NCBI RefSeq assembly: GCF_018860385.1 | Contig: NZ_JAHKPH010000008.1 | Span: 448,080-512,079, forward strand | Source: Reinekea forsetii | Lineage (GTDB): Bacteria; Pseudomonadota; Gammaproteobacteria; Pseudomonadales; Natronospirillaceae | Direction of reading: 5' to 3' | DNA: 64,000 nt | Shown: positions 1 through 9,381 of the stretch, one piece after another | Position numbering within the stretch: position 1 is the first letter of the stretch | Layout: each line of letters opens with the position of its first letter | Notes under the pieces: model-generated | Database searches by the model: none | What the model was told of the DNA's origin: nothing | What the model saw: only the letters and a program-made list of their open reading frames with translations | Made by a program: the position numbers and the translations under genes

Positions 1-1274
1 GCAATCAACTTAACGTCGCTGCCGCAGCCGCGCAAGTTGCCAATGACAACAGCTATGCGAAAAGCTGGTCGCAATCGGCCGGTGAACGATTTGCGCTGCA
101 GCCTTGGCCAACGCGAAAAACCGAACATTGGAAGTACACGCCGTTAAAATCGTTACTTGATGCTTCATGGTCAAATGCTGTCAGCAGCACTAAAGCAAGC
201 GGTGTAGCATTTGATGATTTTAACGAAGTGACTCTGACTATTGAAAATGGACAGCTAGTCGATACGTCAACTTTGCCGGAAGGAATAGTGCTTAAAAAAT
301 TATCGCAATGCGATGAAGCACAAACGGCGGAATTTATCGAGAAAGTTCAGTCTCAACAGACCGACTTTATCTTTGATGATCTTAATGCCGCAAAGTTAGA
401 TGAAGGTTACTGGATTGTTGTTGCAGAAAATGCTCAGGTTGCTTCGCCTATCCATTTAAACTTTGTGAGCCATGGCGAGCAAGTTATGGTGAATACCCAA
501 GTACTGGTTGAAGCCAAACGCTCCTCTAACGCAGTAGTTGTTGAAACATTTACACATGATTCAGGTTCGGCATTTGTGAATCCAAACACTACCTTGTATG
601 TAAATGAAAATGCGCAAGTAACGCATTACCATTTATTGCTTGAAGAAGGTGATATTCGGCACATAGGGCGAGTAGCGGCTGTTTTAGAACGCAGCGCCAA
701 GCTGTATTCATTTCATATGGCCGTTGGCGGTGTGTTGAAACGAAAGGACATCGTTGTTCGGCATTGTGGCGAAGGCGGTGAGCTCACGTTAAATGGTGTG
801 TACTTGCCTAAAGGTAAAGAGCACATTGATTATCACACCATCTTAGAGCATGAAGTTGCCCATTGTACGAGCCAAGAGGTCTTTCGTGGCATCATCGGTG
901 ATTCTGCAACGGCCGTTTTTAATGGTCGAATTCATATTCATAAAGACGCGCAAAAGTCGTTGGCAGAATTAAACAACCGAAACCTGTTATTGAATGATAA
1001 AGCAACCATCTATACAAAGCCTGAGCTTGAAATTTATGCAGACGATGTAAAGTGCGCTCACGGTGCTACGATTGCCCAGTTAGATGACAAGGAGCTTTTT
1101 TACTTTCAAGCTCGTGGTATTTCTAAGGCAGAAGCTGAAGTTATGTTGAGTTTCGGTTTTATCAATGAGCTTTTAGATGCGTTACCTCATGAGCCAGTGC
1201 AATTATTATTGCGCCCATTGTTAGCGCAAGTATTTGCAAGCAAGTCAGCGGAGCTCACGAGGCACTTGGTATGA
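1..1274 (+). CDS. sufD: SufD, Fe-S cluster assembly scaffold subunit (5' end outside window)
   Basis: SufD is the non-ATPase partner of the SufBC2D scaffold that builds Fe-S clusters in the cytoplasm. The reading frame is already open at base 3. A GTG at 228 lies inside the gene, because the upstream in-frame residues include the SufD-type motif RKTEHWKYT, which must belong to the same protein. The conserved C-terminal core is complete, with a CAHGATIAQLDDKELFYFQARG-like segment around window bases 1051-1120. The stop overlaps the sufS start (ATGA). SufB and SufC are expected just upstream of the window. Only the first residues are missing. Family assignment is firm. Confidence 0.95.
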   Translation, partial: NQLNVAAAAAQVANDNSYAKSWSQSAGERFALQPWPTRKTEHWKYTPLKSLLDASWSNAVSSTKASGVAFDDFNEVTLTIENGQLVDTSTLPEGIVLKKLSQCDEAQTAEFIEKVQSQQTDFIFDDLNAAKLDEGYWIVVAENAQVASPIHLNFVSHGEQVMVNTQVLVEAKRSSNAVVVETFTHDSGSAFVNPNTTLYVNENAQVTHYHLLLEEGDIRHIGRVAAVLERSAKLYSFHMAVGGVLKRKDIVVRHCGEGGELTLNGVYLPKGKEHIDYHTILEHEVAHCTSQEVFRGIIGDSATAVFNGRIHIHKDAQKSLAELNNRNLLLNDKATIYTKPELEIYADDVKCAHGATIAQLDDKELFYFQARGISKAEAEVMLSFGFINELLDALPHEPVQLLLRPLLAQVFASKSAELTRHLV

Positions 1275-2488
1275 GTTTTGATGTCGATGCGATAAAAGCT
1301 GACTTTCCAATTTTAGCGCAAGAAGTAAATGGTAAGCCTTTGGTTTATTTAGATAATGGCGCTACGACTCAAAAGCCTAATGCAGTAATCGACGCGATCA
1401 CGCATTTTTATAAAACTGATAACAGTAACGTTCATCGAGGTGCTCATACGCTGAGTGATCGATCTACGTTAAGTTTTGAAAAAGCCCGTTCTACCGTTCA
1501 GACTTTTCTAAATGCTGAGCAGCCGTGTGAAATCATTTGGACTAAAGGAACAACAGAAGCCTTAAACTTAGTTGCATTTAGCTGGGGGTTGCAAAACCTG
1601 AAGCAGGGCGATCAAGTGTTGGTTTCTTACATGGAACACCACGCTAATATTGTTCCTTGGCAAATGGTGTGTGAAAAAACAGGGGCGGAGCTGGTAGCGA
1701 TGCCGGTAACCGATTTAGGCGACATAGACTTAAATCAATTAGACGCACTCCTAACGGAAAAAGTTAAGTTTGTTTCAGTGGGGCATGTATCGAATGCGCT
1801 AGGAACAGTTAACCCCGTTGCTGATATTATTCAAAAAGCACATAAAATTGGCGCAAAGGTACTAATAGACGGTGCTCAGGCGGTTGCTCATTGGCCTATC
1901 GATGTTCAAGCGCTTGATTGTGATTTTTATGCCTTTTCTGGACATAAACTTTATGGTCCGACGGGTATTGGTGTTTTGTATGGGAAAGCAGATTTGCTCA
2001 ATAGCATGACACCTTTTATGGGTGGCGGTGAAATGATCGAGTCGGTCACTTTTGAAAAGACAACATACAACACGCTGCCATTTAAATTTGAACCGGGCAC
2101 CCCAAACATAGCAGGAGCCATCGGTTTAAGTGCAGCGATTGAATACCTAAATAACCTTGATCGAGATGCCGTTTTAAAACATGAAGAAGCCGTGTTGAAT
2201 TATGCCGTCAGCAAAGCAAAGCAAACTGATGGATTAAAACTTGTTGGAGATGCTAGTCATCGAGCAGGTGTTTTAAGCTTTGTCATTGAAGGTACGCACC
2301 CAAACGATATCGGTACTTTGTTAGATCAACAAGGAGTCGCTGTTCGTACAGGCAGCCATTGCGCCATGCCAATTATGGAGCGTATGGGTGTTCAAGGTAC
2401 GGTTCGGGCGAGTTTTGCTATGTATAATAGTAAAGACGATGTTGATGCATTGTTTAATGCTATTGAAAAAATTCGAATGTTTTTTTAA
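1271..2488 (+). CDS. sufS: SufS, group II cysteine desulfurase
   Basis: This is a PLP enzyme that removes sulfur from L-cysteine and passes it as a persulfide to SufE for cluster assembly. The 405-residue length matches the family. The PLP lysine is K226 in SGHKLYGPTGIG. The catalytic cysteine is C364 in RTGSHCAMP, within the short loop typical of group II enzymes that depend on SufE. The start codon overlaps the sufD stop by four bases, so the two are translationally coupled. A sufE gene follows three genes downstream in the same operon, giving the full donor pair. Confidence 0.97.
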   Translation: MSFDVDAIKADFPILAQEVNGKPLVYLDNGATTQKPNAVIDAITHFYKTDNSNVHRGAHTLSDRSTLSFEKARSTVQTFLNAEQPCEIIWTKGTTEALNLVAFSWGLQNLKQGDQVLVSYMEHHANIVPWQMVCEKTGAELVAMPVTDLGDIDLNQLDALLTEKVKFVSVGHVSNALGTVNPVADIIQKAHKIGAKVLIDGAQAVAHWPIDVQALDCDFYAFSGHKLYGPTGIGVLYGKADLLNSMTPFMGGGEMIESVTFEKTTYNTLPFKFEPGTPNIAGAIGLSAAIEYLNNLDRDAVLKHEEAVLNYAVSKAKQTDGLKLVGDASHRAGVLSFVIEGTHPNDIGTLLDQQGVAVRTGSHCAMPIMERMGVQGTVRASFAMYNSKDDVDALFNAIEKIRMFF

Positions 2489-2554
2489 TTTGCATTCACC
2501 ATTTTATATTTCAGGGCTGAGTATGGTCAGCTCTGAATGGAAGGAGGATTCAAT

Positions 2555-2929
2555 ATGACTGTTCAATCTTTTGATCCCAATAGTACAGCGGCCCCTAAAA
2601 TCACCTTGACAGATAAGGCGAAGGCGCACTTTGATCGACAATTAGCGAATTCAGAGGCACAAGGCGTTCGGCTATTTATCGAAGAGAGTGGATGCTCTGG
2701 GTATATGTACCGAGTCGATTTGGTGCAAGATGCAAATGAAACCGATGTTAAGGTAGAAATAAATACGCCTTGGCCGCTTTATATTGCACAAGACGCAATT
2801 GCCATTTTACAAGGTACCGAAATAGATTTTAAACGAGACGGTTTAAATGAAATGGTGAAGTTTAATAACCCAAATGTAACAGCAGAATGCGGTTGCGGTG
2901 AGAGTTTTGTCGTGGAGGGTCAGAGTTAA
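2555..2929 (+). CDS. sufA: SufA/IscA-type A-type Fe-S carrier
   Basis: A-type carriers accept clusters from the SufBCD scaffold and deliver them to apo-proteins. The protein has the HesB/IscA fold with the three cluster-ligand cysteines: one in ESGCSGYMYRVD and two in the C-terminal ECGCGESF. An in-frame ATG exists at 2537. The better start is the ATG at 2555, which has a strong AAGGAGG Shine-Dalgarno about eight bases upstream and gives about 124 residues. The stop overlaps the sufT start by one base. It could equally be named erpA-like from sequence alone; operon position favours the SUF carrier role. Confidence 0.85.
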   Translation: MTVQSFDPNSTAAPKITLTDKAKAHFDRQLANSEAQGVRLFIEESGCSGYMYRVDLVQDANETDVKVEINTPWPLYIAQDAIAILQGTEIDFKRDGLNEMVKFNNPNVTAECGCGESFVVEGQS

Positions 2930-3456
2930 TGGAACGCCGCATGGTTGTAACGCAGCGCGAAGTCAACGCTCGGCTAGTACCGGTTGGAACGCCTATTACC
3001 ATCCCTTCAGATACCTTTGTAACCTTAACTCAATCGTTGGGTGGCAACTATACAGTGGTGCATAATGGTAATATGGCCAGGATTGATGGTACAGACGCAG
3101 ACGCGCTAGGGTTTGAGCCTCAAACTTTTGAATTTGAAGCACCTGCAAACGGTGAGGTATCAACCGACCAAATTTGGGAAGTGTTAGATACGGTGTTTGA
3201 CCCTGAAATACCGGTCAGTATTGTGGCGTTGGGGTTGGTGTACGATGTCACAGTTTCAGATCAAAAGGTCAGTATCACTATGACCTTAACAGCGCCTGGC
3301 TGTGGTATGGGACCCGTTTTAGTGGATGATGTTAAATATCGAGTGGCAAAAGTGCCTAATGTGAATGAAATATCTGTTGAGTTGGTGTTTGATCCACCGT
3401 GGTCTCGAGATCGGATGAGCGAAGAAGCTCAACTCGAAACGGGAATGTTTTTTTAA
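2929..3456 (+). CDS. sufT: SufT, DUF59/MIP18-type Fe-S maturation factor
   Basis: SufT is an accessory factor for Fe-S protein maturation, important under high cluster demand in organisms where it has been studied. The 175-residue protein has an N-terminal SufT-specific region (about 1-75). A C-terminal DUF59 domain (about 80-170) carries the DPEIPVSIVALGLVYDV and APGCGMGP motifs, including the conserved cysteine. It starts on the last base of the sufA stop and lies 22 bp before sufE. The Mrp protein at 36.3 kb lacks its own DUF59 domain, so this may be the main DUF59 function near that pathway (inference). Confidence 0.92.
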   Translation: MERRMVVTQREVNARLVPVGTPITIPSDTFVTLTQSLGGNYTVVHNGNMARIDGTDADALGFEPQTFEFEAPANGEVSTDQIWEVLDTVFDPEIPVSIVALGLVYDVTVSDQKVSITMTLTAPGCGMGPVLVDDVKYRVAKVPNVNEISVELVFDPPWSRDRMSEEAQLETGMFF

Positions 3457-3478
3457 AAATTAATTTTTAAGGTGCTAA

Positions 3479-3901
3479 ATGAGCCAGATTTTGGGTGTAG
3501 ATACCACTGCTGACGATATCATTGAGACATTATCATTTTTTGATAGCTGGGAAGATCGCTACAAATATATTATTGATTTAGGTAAAGAGTTGCCTAAATT
3601 AGATGAAGCGAATAAGGTAGAAGACTATATTGTGAAAGGCTGTCAAAGCCAAGTTTGGCTAGTTCCTAATAAGCAAGGTGACCGCTTTTTCTTTGAAGTA
3701 GATTCAGACGCCCATATAGTAAAAGGGCTCTTAGCCGTTGTTTTAGCTGCTTTTAATGGAAAAACAGCCGAATCAATCCTAAACTTCGATGTAGACAGCT
3801 ATTTCGGGCAGCTAGATCTAGAGCGGCATTTAAGCCCCACCCGTGGTAACGGGCTTCGAGCGATGGTCCAGCGTATACGAGATTGTGCTGAAAATTGTTG
3901 A
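3479..3901 (+). CDS. sufE: SufE, sulfur acceptor for SufS
   Basis: SufE takes the persulfide from SufS and passes sulfane sulfur to the SufBCD scaffold. The 140-residue protein has the single active cysteine C55 in VKGCQSQVW, the signature of the family. It is the last recognisable gene of the SUF operon (spacing 22 bp from sufT), with an AAGGTGCTAA ribosome binding region just upstream of the ATG. The following GGDEF/EAL gene begins 28 bp later on the same strand and could be read through. Confidence 0.96.
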   Translation: MSQILGVDTTADDIIETLSFFDSWEDRYKYIIDLGKELPKLDEANKVEDYIVKGCQSQVWLVPNKQGDRFFFEVDSDAHIVKGLLAVVLAAFNGKTAESILNFDVDSYFGQLDLERHLSPTRGNGLRAMVQRIRDCAENC

Positions 3902-3929
3902 GATATTGAATTATTGAAAAAGGTTATAT

Positions 3930-5486
3930 GTGACGTTAACGCCCCTTAAACTGACCATCATAAACTTAGTCGTAATGCTTGGTGTTGCTACAGTTTTCTA
4001 TTTAAGTGGCATTGAGGATATAACGTTATTGCTAATGCTACTGCCTGTCCTTGTTGTAGGTGAGCTTGCTCGGCAGTGGAATAAAGCGAATCAACGCAAA
4101 TACAACGCCCTTCAAAGTGAATTAATTCAAACTCGATCTGAAGTAACCTCTATTCAACAATCGGTAAACCAAGACGCGCTAACAGGCCTGCACAGCTTGT
4201 CGTTTATAAAAGAGCGCCTGACTAAGCGATTGGCTGTTTCAAAGTCCCGCCACAGTAAATGCGCTGTGCTTTATATAGATCTAGATTTCTTTAAAGAAAT
4301 TAATGATGCACTAGGGCATGAGCTAGGGAATCAGCTTTTGGTTTCTGTTGGGCACCGATTAAAAGGCCTTGTAAAGAAAGATGACTTACTCGGCTACATC
4401 CGTGGTGATGAGTTTATCGTTATTTTGCAAGAAATTGCCGACCCGATGGCTGCAGAGTTGGTGGCCAGGCGCATTCAAAATAGCATGTCGCAACCCTTTG
4501 AAATAGTCGATCATTCACTCACCGTTTCTACCAGTATTGGTATATCTATCGGCTTGAACGATGGGGTTGAGGGCGATGATTTAATTCAAAAAGCTGAGCG
4601 TGCCGTTATTCAAAGCAAGGCCAATGGGCGCAAAAGTTATACATTTTATAGTCAGGCGCTGAATCTTGTCGCGAAAGAGCGTTTAAAAATCGACCAAAAT
4701 CTTCGTGGAGCCCTACAACGCGGTGAGTTTCGGATTGTTTATCAAGTCATTGTTGATGAAAAAAGCCGCAGCGTTAAAGGGTTTGAGGCTCTCATTCGTT
4801 GGCATAATGCTGAATTGGGAGAGGTTTCGCCGGCTGAGTTTATTCCTGTGGCTGAGCAGATTGGCCTAATAACAGAAATAGGCACTTGGGTGATGCGAGA
4901 GTCTTTATTGCAGTTGCAGCAGTGGCAAGGCCGGTACGGTAAAGCTCTGTTGATGTCGGTCAATGTGTCGCCAAGGCAATTCCAAGATGAATCTATTTTG
5001 CCCGCCGTAAAAACCATTCTCAAGCAGGCGGGTATTGCATCCAGTGCCTTGCAAATAGAAGTGACAGAAGGGCTGTTCTTGTCGGCTTCAGATAACGTGA
5101 TGTCTACAGTCGAAGCATTAAAATCGGCCGGCGTAAAATTAGCGTTGGATGATTTTGGTACAGGCTATTCATCATTGTCTTATCTAAATACTTTGCCTTT
5201 TGATGTACTTAAAATTGACAAATGTTTTGTTGATGGCATGCATACCAGTGAATCCGATCTCAATATGATCAAGTCTATTATTTCAATTGCCCATGGTCTT
5301 AAAATGGTCACTGTTGTAGAAGGCGTAGAAACCGCCCAGCAAGCCCATATGCTACGTGAATTAGGCGCTGACTCCATTCAAGGCTTCTATTATTCGAAGC
5401 CGCTCTCCGCAAAAGAAGCGGAAATGCGCTTTTTAGCAAAAGACTCAATCACCTCGCTGGATGAGTCAATCTGGGATACTCTTTGA
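3930..5486 (+). CDS. Membrane GGDEF/EAL cyclic-di-GMP protein, probably a phosphodiesterase
   Basis: The 518-residue protein has two N-terminal membrane segments (about 7-45), then a GGDEF domain (about 80-240) and an EAL domain (about 260-505). The GGDEF motif is altered to RGDEF (R158-F162) and the upstream product-binding RxxD site reads KKDD, so cyclase activity and product inhibition are doubtful. The EAL domain looks complete: EAL at 286-288, then NVSPRQF, DDFGTGYSS, LKID and VVEGVE. The start is GTG at 3930, preceded by an AAAAAGG Shine-Dalgarno. A cyclic-di-GMP phosphodiesterase with a regulatory GGDEF domain is the likely role. No PAS or other input domain is visible, only the short membrane region. 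Confidence 0.9.
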   Translation: MTLTPLKLTIINLVVMLGVATVFYLSGIEDITLLLMLLPVLVVGELARQWNKANQRKYNALQSELIQTRSEVTSIQQSVNQDALTGLHSLSFIKERLTKRLAVSKSRHSKCAVLYIDLDFFKEINDALGHELGNQLLVSVGHRLKGLVKKDDLLGYIRGDEFIVILQEIADPMAAELVARRIQNSMSQPFEIVDHSLTVSTSIGISIGLNDGVEGDDLIQKAERAVIQSKANGRKSYTFYSQALNLVAKERLKIDQNLRGALQRGEFRIVYQVIVDEKSRSVKGFEALIRWHNAELGEVSPAEFIPVAEQIGLITEIGTWVMRESLLQLQQWQGRYGKALLMSVNVSPRQFQDESILPAVKTILKQAGIASSALQIEVTEGLFLSASDNVMSTVEALKSAGVKLALDDFGTGYSSLSYLNTLPFDVLKIDKCFVDGMHTSESDLNMIKSIISIAHGLKMVTVVEGVETAQQAHMLRELGADSIQGFYYSKPLSAKEAEMRFLAKDSITSLDESIWDTL

Positions 5487-5490
5487 GGGT

Positions 5491-5656
5491 GTTTTAGGCT
5501 TCGAGCTTCTGGCGACGAGTTTGAAAAACTACCAACAACTTCTATCAATGACCCTCATTAATACACCGTCTAACTCGGTAAACTAATTGCTCAAACTAAT
5601 CCGATAAAACCATTCCTGTTTCTTTTGTATGCAGCCCGCAGCCTGTAGCTCAAAAC
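5491..5656 (+). repeat. Heptad-repeat intergenic element, copy E1
   Basis: The left arm (5491-5523) reads GTTTT followed by degenerate 7-base units (AGGCTTC, GAGCTTC, TGGCGAC, GAGTTTG). The right arm (5631-5656) reads GCAGCCC GCAGCCT GTAGCTC AAAAC. The right end differs by one base from the exact reverse complement of the left end of copy E4. The 107-bp middle is AT-rich with no obvious gene. The element ends 12 bp before the ndk promoter region. Confidence 0.6.
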
Positions 5657-5668
5657 CGCTTTTTAACC

Positions 5669-5697
5669 TTTCATTCAAATCATTAACCCCGTATAAT
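5669..5697 (+). promoter_or_regulatory. Probable sigma-70 promoter of ndk
   Basis: A perfect TATAAT -10 box lies at 5692-5697. At 17-bp spacing a weak -35 (TTTCAT) lies at 5669-5674. It is about 42 bp upstream of the ndk start. The -10 is convincing; the -35 is not. Confidence 0.55.
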
Positions 5698-5738
5698 CCG
5701 CCGCCGTCCACACACTATTAACTTTCGGAGAGTGCCTA

Positions 5739-6164
5739 ATGGCGATCGAACGTACTTTTTCTATTATCAAGCCAGATGCCGTTGCTAAAAATGCAATTGG
5801 TGCAATTTACGCTCGTTTTGAAGCTGCAAACTTAAAAATTGTTGCTTCTAAAATGATTCATATGTCTAAAGAGCAAGCAGAAGGTTTTTATGCTGAGCAT
5901 AAAGAGCGTCCTTTCTTTGCTGCGCTTGTTGAGTTCATGACGTCTGGTCCTGTTACTGTTCAGGTTTTAGAAGGCGAAAACGCGATCGTTAAAAACCGTG
6001 AAATCATGGGTGCGACTAACCCAGCTGAAGCGGCTGCAGGCACTTTGCGTCATGACTTCGCAGAAAGCATCGATGCTAACGCTGTTCATGGTTCAGATGC
6101 TCCGGCTTCTGCAGCGCGTGAAATTGCATATTTCTTCGAAGATAGCGAAATCTTTTCTCGTTAA
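5739..6164 (+). CDS. ndk: Nucleoside diphosphate kinase
   Basis: Ndk transfers the gamma-phosphate of ATP to nucleoside diphosphates through a phosphohistidine and so balances NTP pools. At 141 residues it has the standard bacterial length. It opens with [12 protein letters not shown], carries the [13 protein letters not shown] segment, and has the catalytic histidine in NAVHGSDAP. It has its own promoter upstream and a strong terminator hairpin downstream. That suggests it is transcribed mainly as a single gene, separately from the rlmN block it conventionally precedes. Confidence 0.98.
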   Translation: MAIERTFSIIKPDAVAKNAIGAIYARFEAANLKIVASKMIHMSKEQAEGFYAEHKERPFFAALVEFMTSGPVTVQVLEGENAIVKNREIMGATNPAEAAAGTLRHDFAESIDANAVHGSDAPASAAREIAYFFEDSEIFSR

Positions 6165-6229
6165 TTTGAAAAAATAGCGACAAAATCGCAGTTGTTTGGC
6201 CGACTTTTCGATAGAATAGACGGCCCGTT

Positions 6230-6265
6230 AAAAGGGAGCCCAGAGTACTGGTCTCCCTTTTAAGT
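6230..6265 (+). terminator. Rho-independent terminator of ndk
   Basis: The stem AAAAGGGAG (6230-6238) pairs with CTCCCTTTT (6253-6261). An inner CCAG/CTGG pairing extends the hairpin, and the 3' strand runs into TTTTAAG. It sits 66 bp after the ndk stop. Confidence 0.75.
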
Positions 6266-6306
6266 TTTCAGGTATATAAGTCTTACAGTGATAAAAAGGG
6301 TAGTTC

Positions 6307-7467
6307 ATGACAGATGCAGTTAAAAAGGTAAATTTGCTTGGTATGGGGTTAGAGTCCATGCAAGCCTTTTTTACGGAAACATTGGGCGAAAAACGTTTTC
6401 GTGCTGTCCAAGTCTTGAAATGGATCCATCACCGTGGGGTAGACAATTTCGATGATATGACGGATGTCAGTAAGGCGCTTCGCGATAAGCTTAAAGAAGT
6501 CGCTGAAATTGTTCCTCCTGAAGTTACCTTCAAAAAGTACTCTAAAGACGGAACTCGTAAGTGGGTAATGCAAATGCCTGGTGGCAGTGCCGTTGAAACC
6601 GTTTATATTCCAGAGGGCGATCGTGGAACCTTATGTGTTTCCTCACAAATTGGTTGTGCATTAGATTGTTCGTTTTGTTCAACGGGCAAGCAAGGCTTTA
6701 ATCGTGACCTAAGCTCCGCTGAAATTATTGGCCAATTGTGGGTCGCGGCTCGCTCTTGGGATGAGCCTGGTAAAAAACGTGATCGACACGTTACAAATGT
6801 AGTCATGATGGGTATGGGTGAGCCATTACTCAATTATGATAACGTCGTAGAATCCATGAATCTTATGATGGAGGACAACGCCTACGGTTTATCTAAACGT
6901 CGGGTTACCCTAAGTACTTCTGGTGTAGTGCCCGCTATATATGAGCTAGCCAAAGTAACCGATGTCTCTCTCGCATTGTCACTGCATGCCCCTAACGATG
7001 CGCTTCGAAACGAGCTGGTCCCAATTAATAAGAAGTATGGTATCAAAGAAACTTTGAATGCAGTGAATACCTACTTTGATCGCCTACCCGATAAGCGCGT
7101 ATGCACCATTGAATATACGTTAATTGATCAGGTTAATGATCACCCTGAACATGCACAAGAGCTGGCCGAAGTATTAAAAGATACGCCGAATAAAATTAAC
7201 CTTATTCCGTTTAATCCGTTTCCAAATTCTGGCTATCAGCGCCCTAGCAATAATCGAATTCATCGCTTTAGGGACATATTGCACAAAGCTGGATACAATG
7301 TAACGATACGTAAAACCCGTGGCGACGATATTGATGCAGCCTGCGGGCAATTAATTGGTCAAGTAGCCGATAAAACTAAGCGTTCCGAACGGTTCATTGA
7401 TGCCGTTGAGCTTGGGCACACGGCTGCAACCGTTGCTAATAATCGTACTAATCGGACTGCAAAATGA
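6307..7467 (+). CDS. rlmN: RlmN, 23S rRNA A2503 / tRNA A37 C2-methyltransferase
   Basis: This radical-SAM enzyme methylates C2 of adenosine 2503 in 23S rRNA and of A37 in some tRNAs, using a methyl-cysteine intermediate. The 386-residue protein has the radical-SAM cluster motif CxxxCxxC at C117, C121 and C124 ([16 protein letters not shown]). It also has the [12 protein letters not shown] segment and the C-terminal conserved region [18 protein letters not shown] containing the second catalytic cysteine. It overlaps the start of pilF by four bases, consistent with the conserved rlmN-pilF order in gammaproteobacteria. Confidence 0.97.
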   Translation: MTDAVKKVNLLGMGLESMQAFFTETLGEKRFRAVQVLKWIHHRGVDNFDDMTDVSKALRDKLKEVAEIVPPEVTFKKYSKDGTRKWVMQMPGGSAVETVYIPEGDRGTLCVSSQIGCALDCSFCSTGKQGFNRDLSSAEIIGQLWVAARSWDEPGKKRDRHVTNVVMMGMGEPLLNYDNVVESMNLMMEDNAYGLSKRRVTLSTSGVVPAIYELAKVTDVSLALSLHAPNDALRNELVPINKKYGIKETLNAVNTYFDRLPDKRVCTIEYTLIDQVNDHPEHAQELAEVLKDTPNKINLIPFNPFPNSGYQRPSNNRIHRFRDILHKAGYNVTIRKTRGDDIDAACGQLIGQVADKTKRSERFIDAVELGHTAATVANNRTNRTAK

Positions 7468-8240
7468 ATCTAACGTCTATCACAAAAATTCTAGTATTAA
7501 TCACCGTGATTGGTTTGTCGGCTTGTGTCACCACCTCAACCGGACCCTTTGAAGGTAAGAAAGACCTTGCGAAGGCCGAAGCGACGCATGTACAAATTGG
7601 GTATAGGTTTTTTGAAAAAGAAGATTTCCAAAACGCTAAGAAATCGTTAATTACGGCGCTTGAAATCAACCCAAGATCAGCGGGTGCGCACCTAGGGTTA
7701 GCTCGTGTTTATGAACGTGAACTAGAATTTGACCTGGCCGAAAGCCACTTCAAAAAAGCCATTCGTTATAACCCAGAGTCGGAGTATCACTTCCAGTACG
7801 GTGCTTACTTATATAATCGAGGTGAATACAAAGGTGCCTACAAGCAGTTTAATGAAGTGCTAGAAAACACCGTTTATGTTCGCAGAGCGCAAACTTTTGA
7901 GTTACAAGGCTTCGTTGCTCAACAGTTAGAAAAAGAAGATGTTGCGCTGAATATGTTTCACCGTGCGATTGCGGTAAACCCAATGTTGGCGAGCAGCTAT
8001 GTCGCCTTGGCTCGAATTTATTTTGAGCGCGAAGATTATGTAACAGGGGCTATTCAGTACAAAGGTTTCGTTGATCTTGTGCGTGCGAAAGTTACTCGCC
8101 AAAACGCATCGACGGTTTGGTTGGGCTTGCAGCTTGCGCGTGCAACGAATGATCAAGACAGCTTCGCTTCTCTAGAATTGCAAATGAAAAATCAATTTGC
8201 GGATTCACCAGAATATCAAGAATACATCGCTTGGAAATAA
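7464..8240 (+). CDS. pilF: PilF/PilW, type IV pilus biogenesis lipoprotein
   Basis: PilF is an outer-membrane TPR lipoprotein, the pilotin that helps localise and assemble the PilQ secretin. The 258-residue protein has a lipoprotein signal with lipobox LSAC (Cys21). At least four tetratricopeptide repeats follow (about 45-230), for example in the segments starting at [14 protein letters not shown] and [13 protein letters not shown]. It overlaps rlmN by four bases and lies 12 bp before ispG. Position between rlmN and ispG supports the assignment over a generic TPR lipoprotein. The usual next gene, rodZ, is not present. Confidence 0.9.
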   Translation: MNLTSITKILVLITVIGLSACVTTSTGPFEGKKDLAKAEATHVQIGYRFFEKEDFQNAKKSLITALEINPRSAGAHLGLARVYERELEFDLAESHFKKAIRYNPESEYHFQYGAYLYNRGEYKGAYKQFNEVLENTVYVRRAQTFELQGFVAQQLEKEDVALNMFHRAIAVNPMLASSYVALARIYFEREDYVTGAIQYKGFVDLVRAKVTRQNASTVWLGLQLARATNDQDSFASLELQMKNQFADSPEYQEYIAWK

Positions 8241-8252
8241 ACAAGGATAGGC

Positions 8253-9368
8253 ATGAATAAACAACACGAGAGTCCCATTAAACGACGAGTTTCTCGGAAA
8301 ATTTGGGTAGGCGATGTTCCTGTTGGCGGTGATGCGCCTATCGCTGTGCAATCTATGACCAATACAGAAACGACCGATGTTGCTGCAACTGTCGCCCAAA
8401 TTAAGGCGCTCGAAGATGCGGGTGCTGATATCGTTCGAGTATCTGTACCCACGATGGATGCAGCCGAAGCTTTTGGCAAAATACGCCAACAAGTGTCGGT
8501 ACCGTTAATTTCTGATATCCATTTCGATCATAAAATTGCGTTGCGTGTTGCTGAGTTAGGTGTCGATTGTTTGCGCATTAACCCTGGGAATATTGGTCGT
8601 GAAGATCGTGTTCGAGAGGTGATAGCCGCAGCCCGAGATAAAAATATCCCAATCCGTATTGGTGTAAATGCTGGATCGTTAGAAAAAGATCTACAGAAAA
8701 AATACGGCGAACCTACGCCAGAAGCATTGGTTGAATCGGCCATGCGACACATCGATATTTTGGATCGATTAAACTTTCCTGATTTTAAACTCAGCCTTAA
8801 AGCGTCCGATGTGTTTATGACGGTTGCGGCTTATAGGCAAATCGCCAATCAAATTGAGCAGCCTTTACATTTAGGCATTACCGAAGCCGGTGGACTCAGA
8901 AGCGGAACCGTGAAATCAGCGGTCGGTTTAGGCATGCTACTGATGGATGGAATCGGTGATACCTTAAGAGTTTCACTCGCAGCGGATCCAGTCGAAGAGA
9001 TTAAAGTAGGTTTCGATATTTTACGCAGCTTACGTTTACGTAATAAAGGCATTAATTTCATTGCATGCCCTAGCTGTTCACGTCAAAATTTTGATGTGAT
9101 TGGTACGATGAATGAGCTGGAATCTCGCTTAGAAGATGTCTTGACGCCTGTAGACGTGGCCGTTATTGGTTGTGTAGTCAATGGTCCTGGAGAAGCCAAA
9201 GAAGTCGATGTCGGTGTTACCGGTGGTACGCCAAACCTAATTTATTTAAATGGTAAGCCCGATCACAAAATCACGAATGACTCCTTAGTTGATCATTTCG
9301 AATCATTAATTCGTCAAAAAGTTGCTGAAAAACAAGCGCTCGAAGACAGTATAATTGCCAAAAAATAG
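8253..9368 (+). CDS. ispG: IspG (GcpE), 4-hydroxy-3-methylbut-2-enyl diphosphate synthase
   Basis: IspG is the [4Fe-4S] enzyme of the MEP pathway that converts MEcPP into HMBPP, the penultimate step of isoprenoid precursor synthesis. The 371-residue protein starts with a basic tail and [16 protein letters not shown], then a TIM-barrel with [11 protein letters not shown]. The cluster cysteines are in ACPSCSRQ and [10 protein letters not shown]. An AAGGATAGGC ribosome binding region precedes the ATG. It is co-directional with hisS, whose Shine-Dalgarno lies at the ispG stop. Confidence 0.97.
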   Translation: MNKQHESPIKRRVSRKIWVGDVPVGGDAPIAVQSMTNTETTDVAATVAQIKALEDAGADIVRVSVPTMDAAEAFGKIRQQVSVPLISDIHFDHKIALRVAELGVDCLRINPGNIGREDRVREVIAAARDKNIPIRIGVNAGSLEKDLQKKYGEPTPEALVESAMRHIDILDRLNFPDFKLSLKASDVFMTVAAYRQIANQIEQPLHLGITEAGGLRSGTVKSAVGLGMLLMDGIGDTLRVSLAADPVEEIKVGFDILRSLRLRNKGINFIACPSCSRQNFDVIGTMNELESRLEDVLTPVDVAVIGCVVNGPGEAKEVDVGVTGGTPNLIYLNGKPDHKITNDSLVDHFESLIRQKVAEKQALEDSIIAKK

Positions 9369-9381
9369 TAAGGAGTCTCCA

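Larger units (their letters stand above)
5487..5738. other. Intergenic region before ndk
   Basis: This 252-bp gap holds one copy of the heptad-repeat element (5491-5656), followed by the ndk promoter (5669-5697) and a TTTCGGAGAG ribosome binding region before the ndk start. No terminator with a clear U-tract was seen for the GGDEF/EAL gene. Confidence 0.7.
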
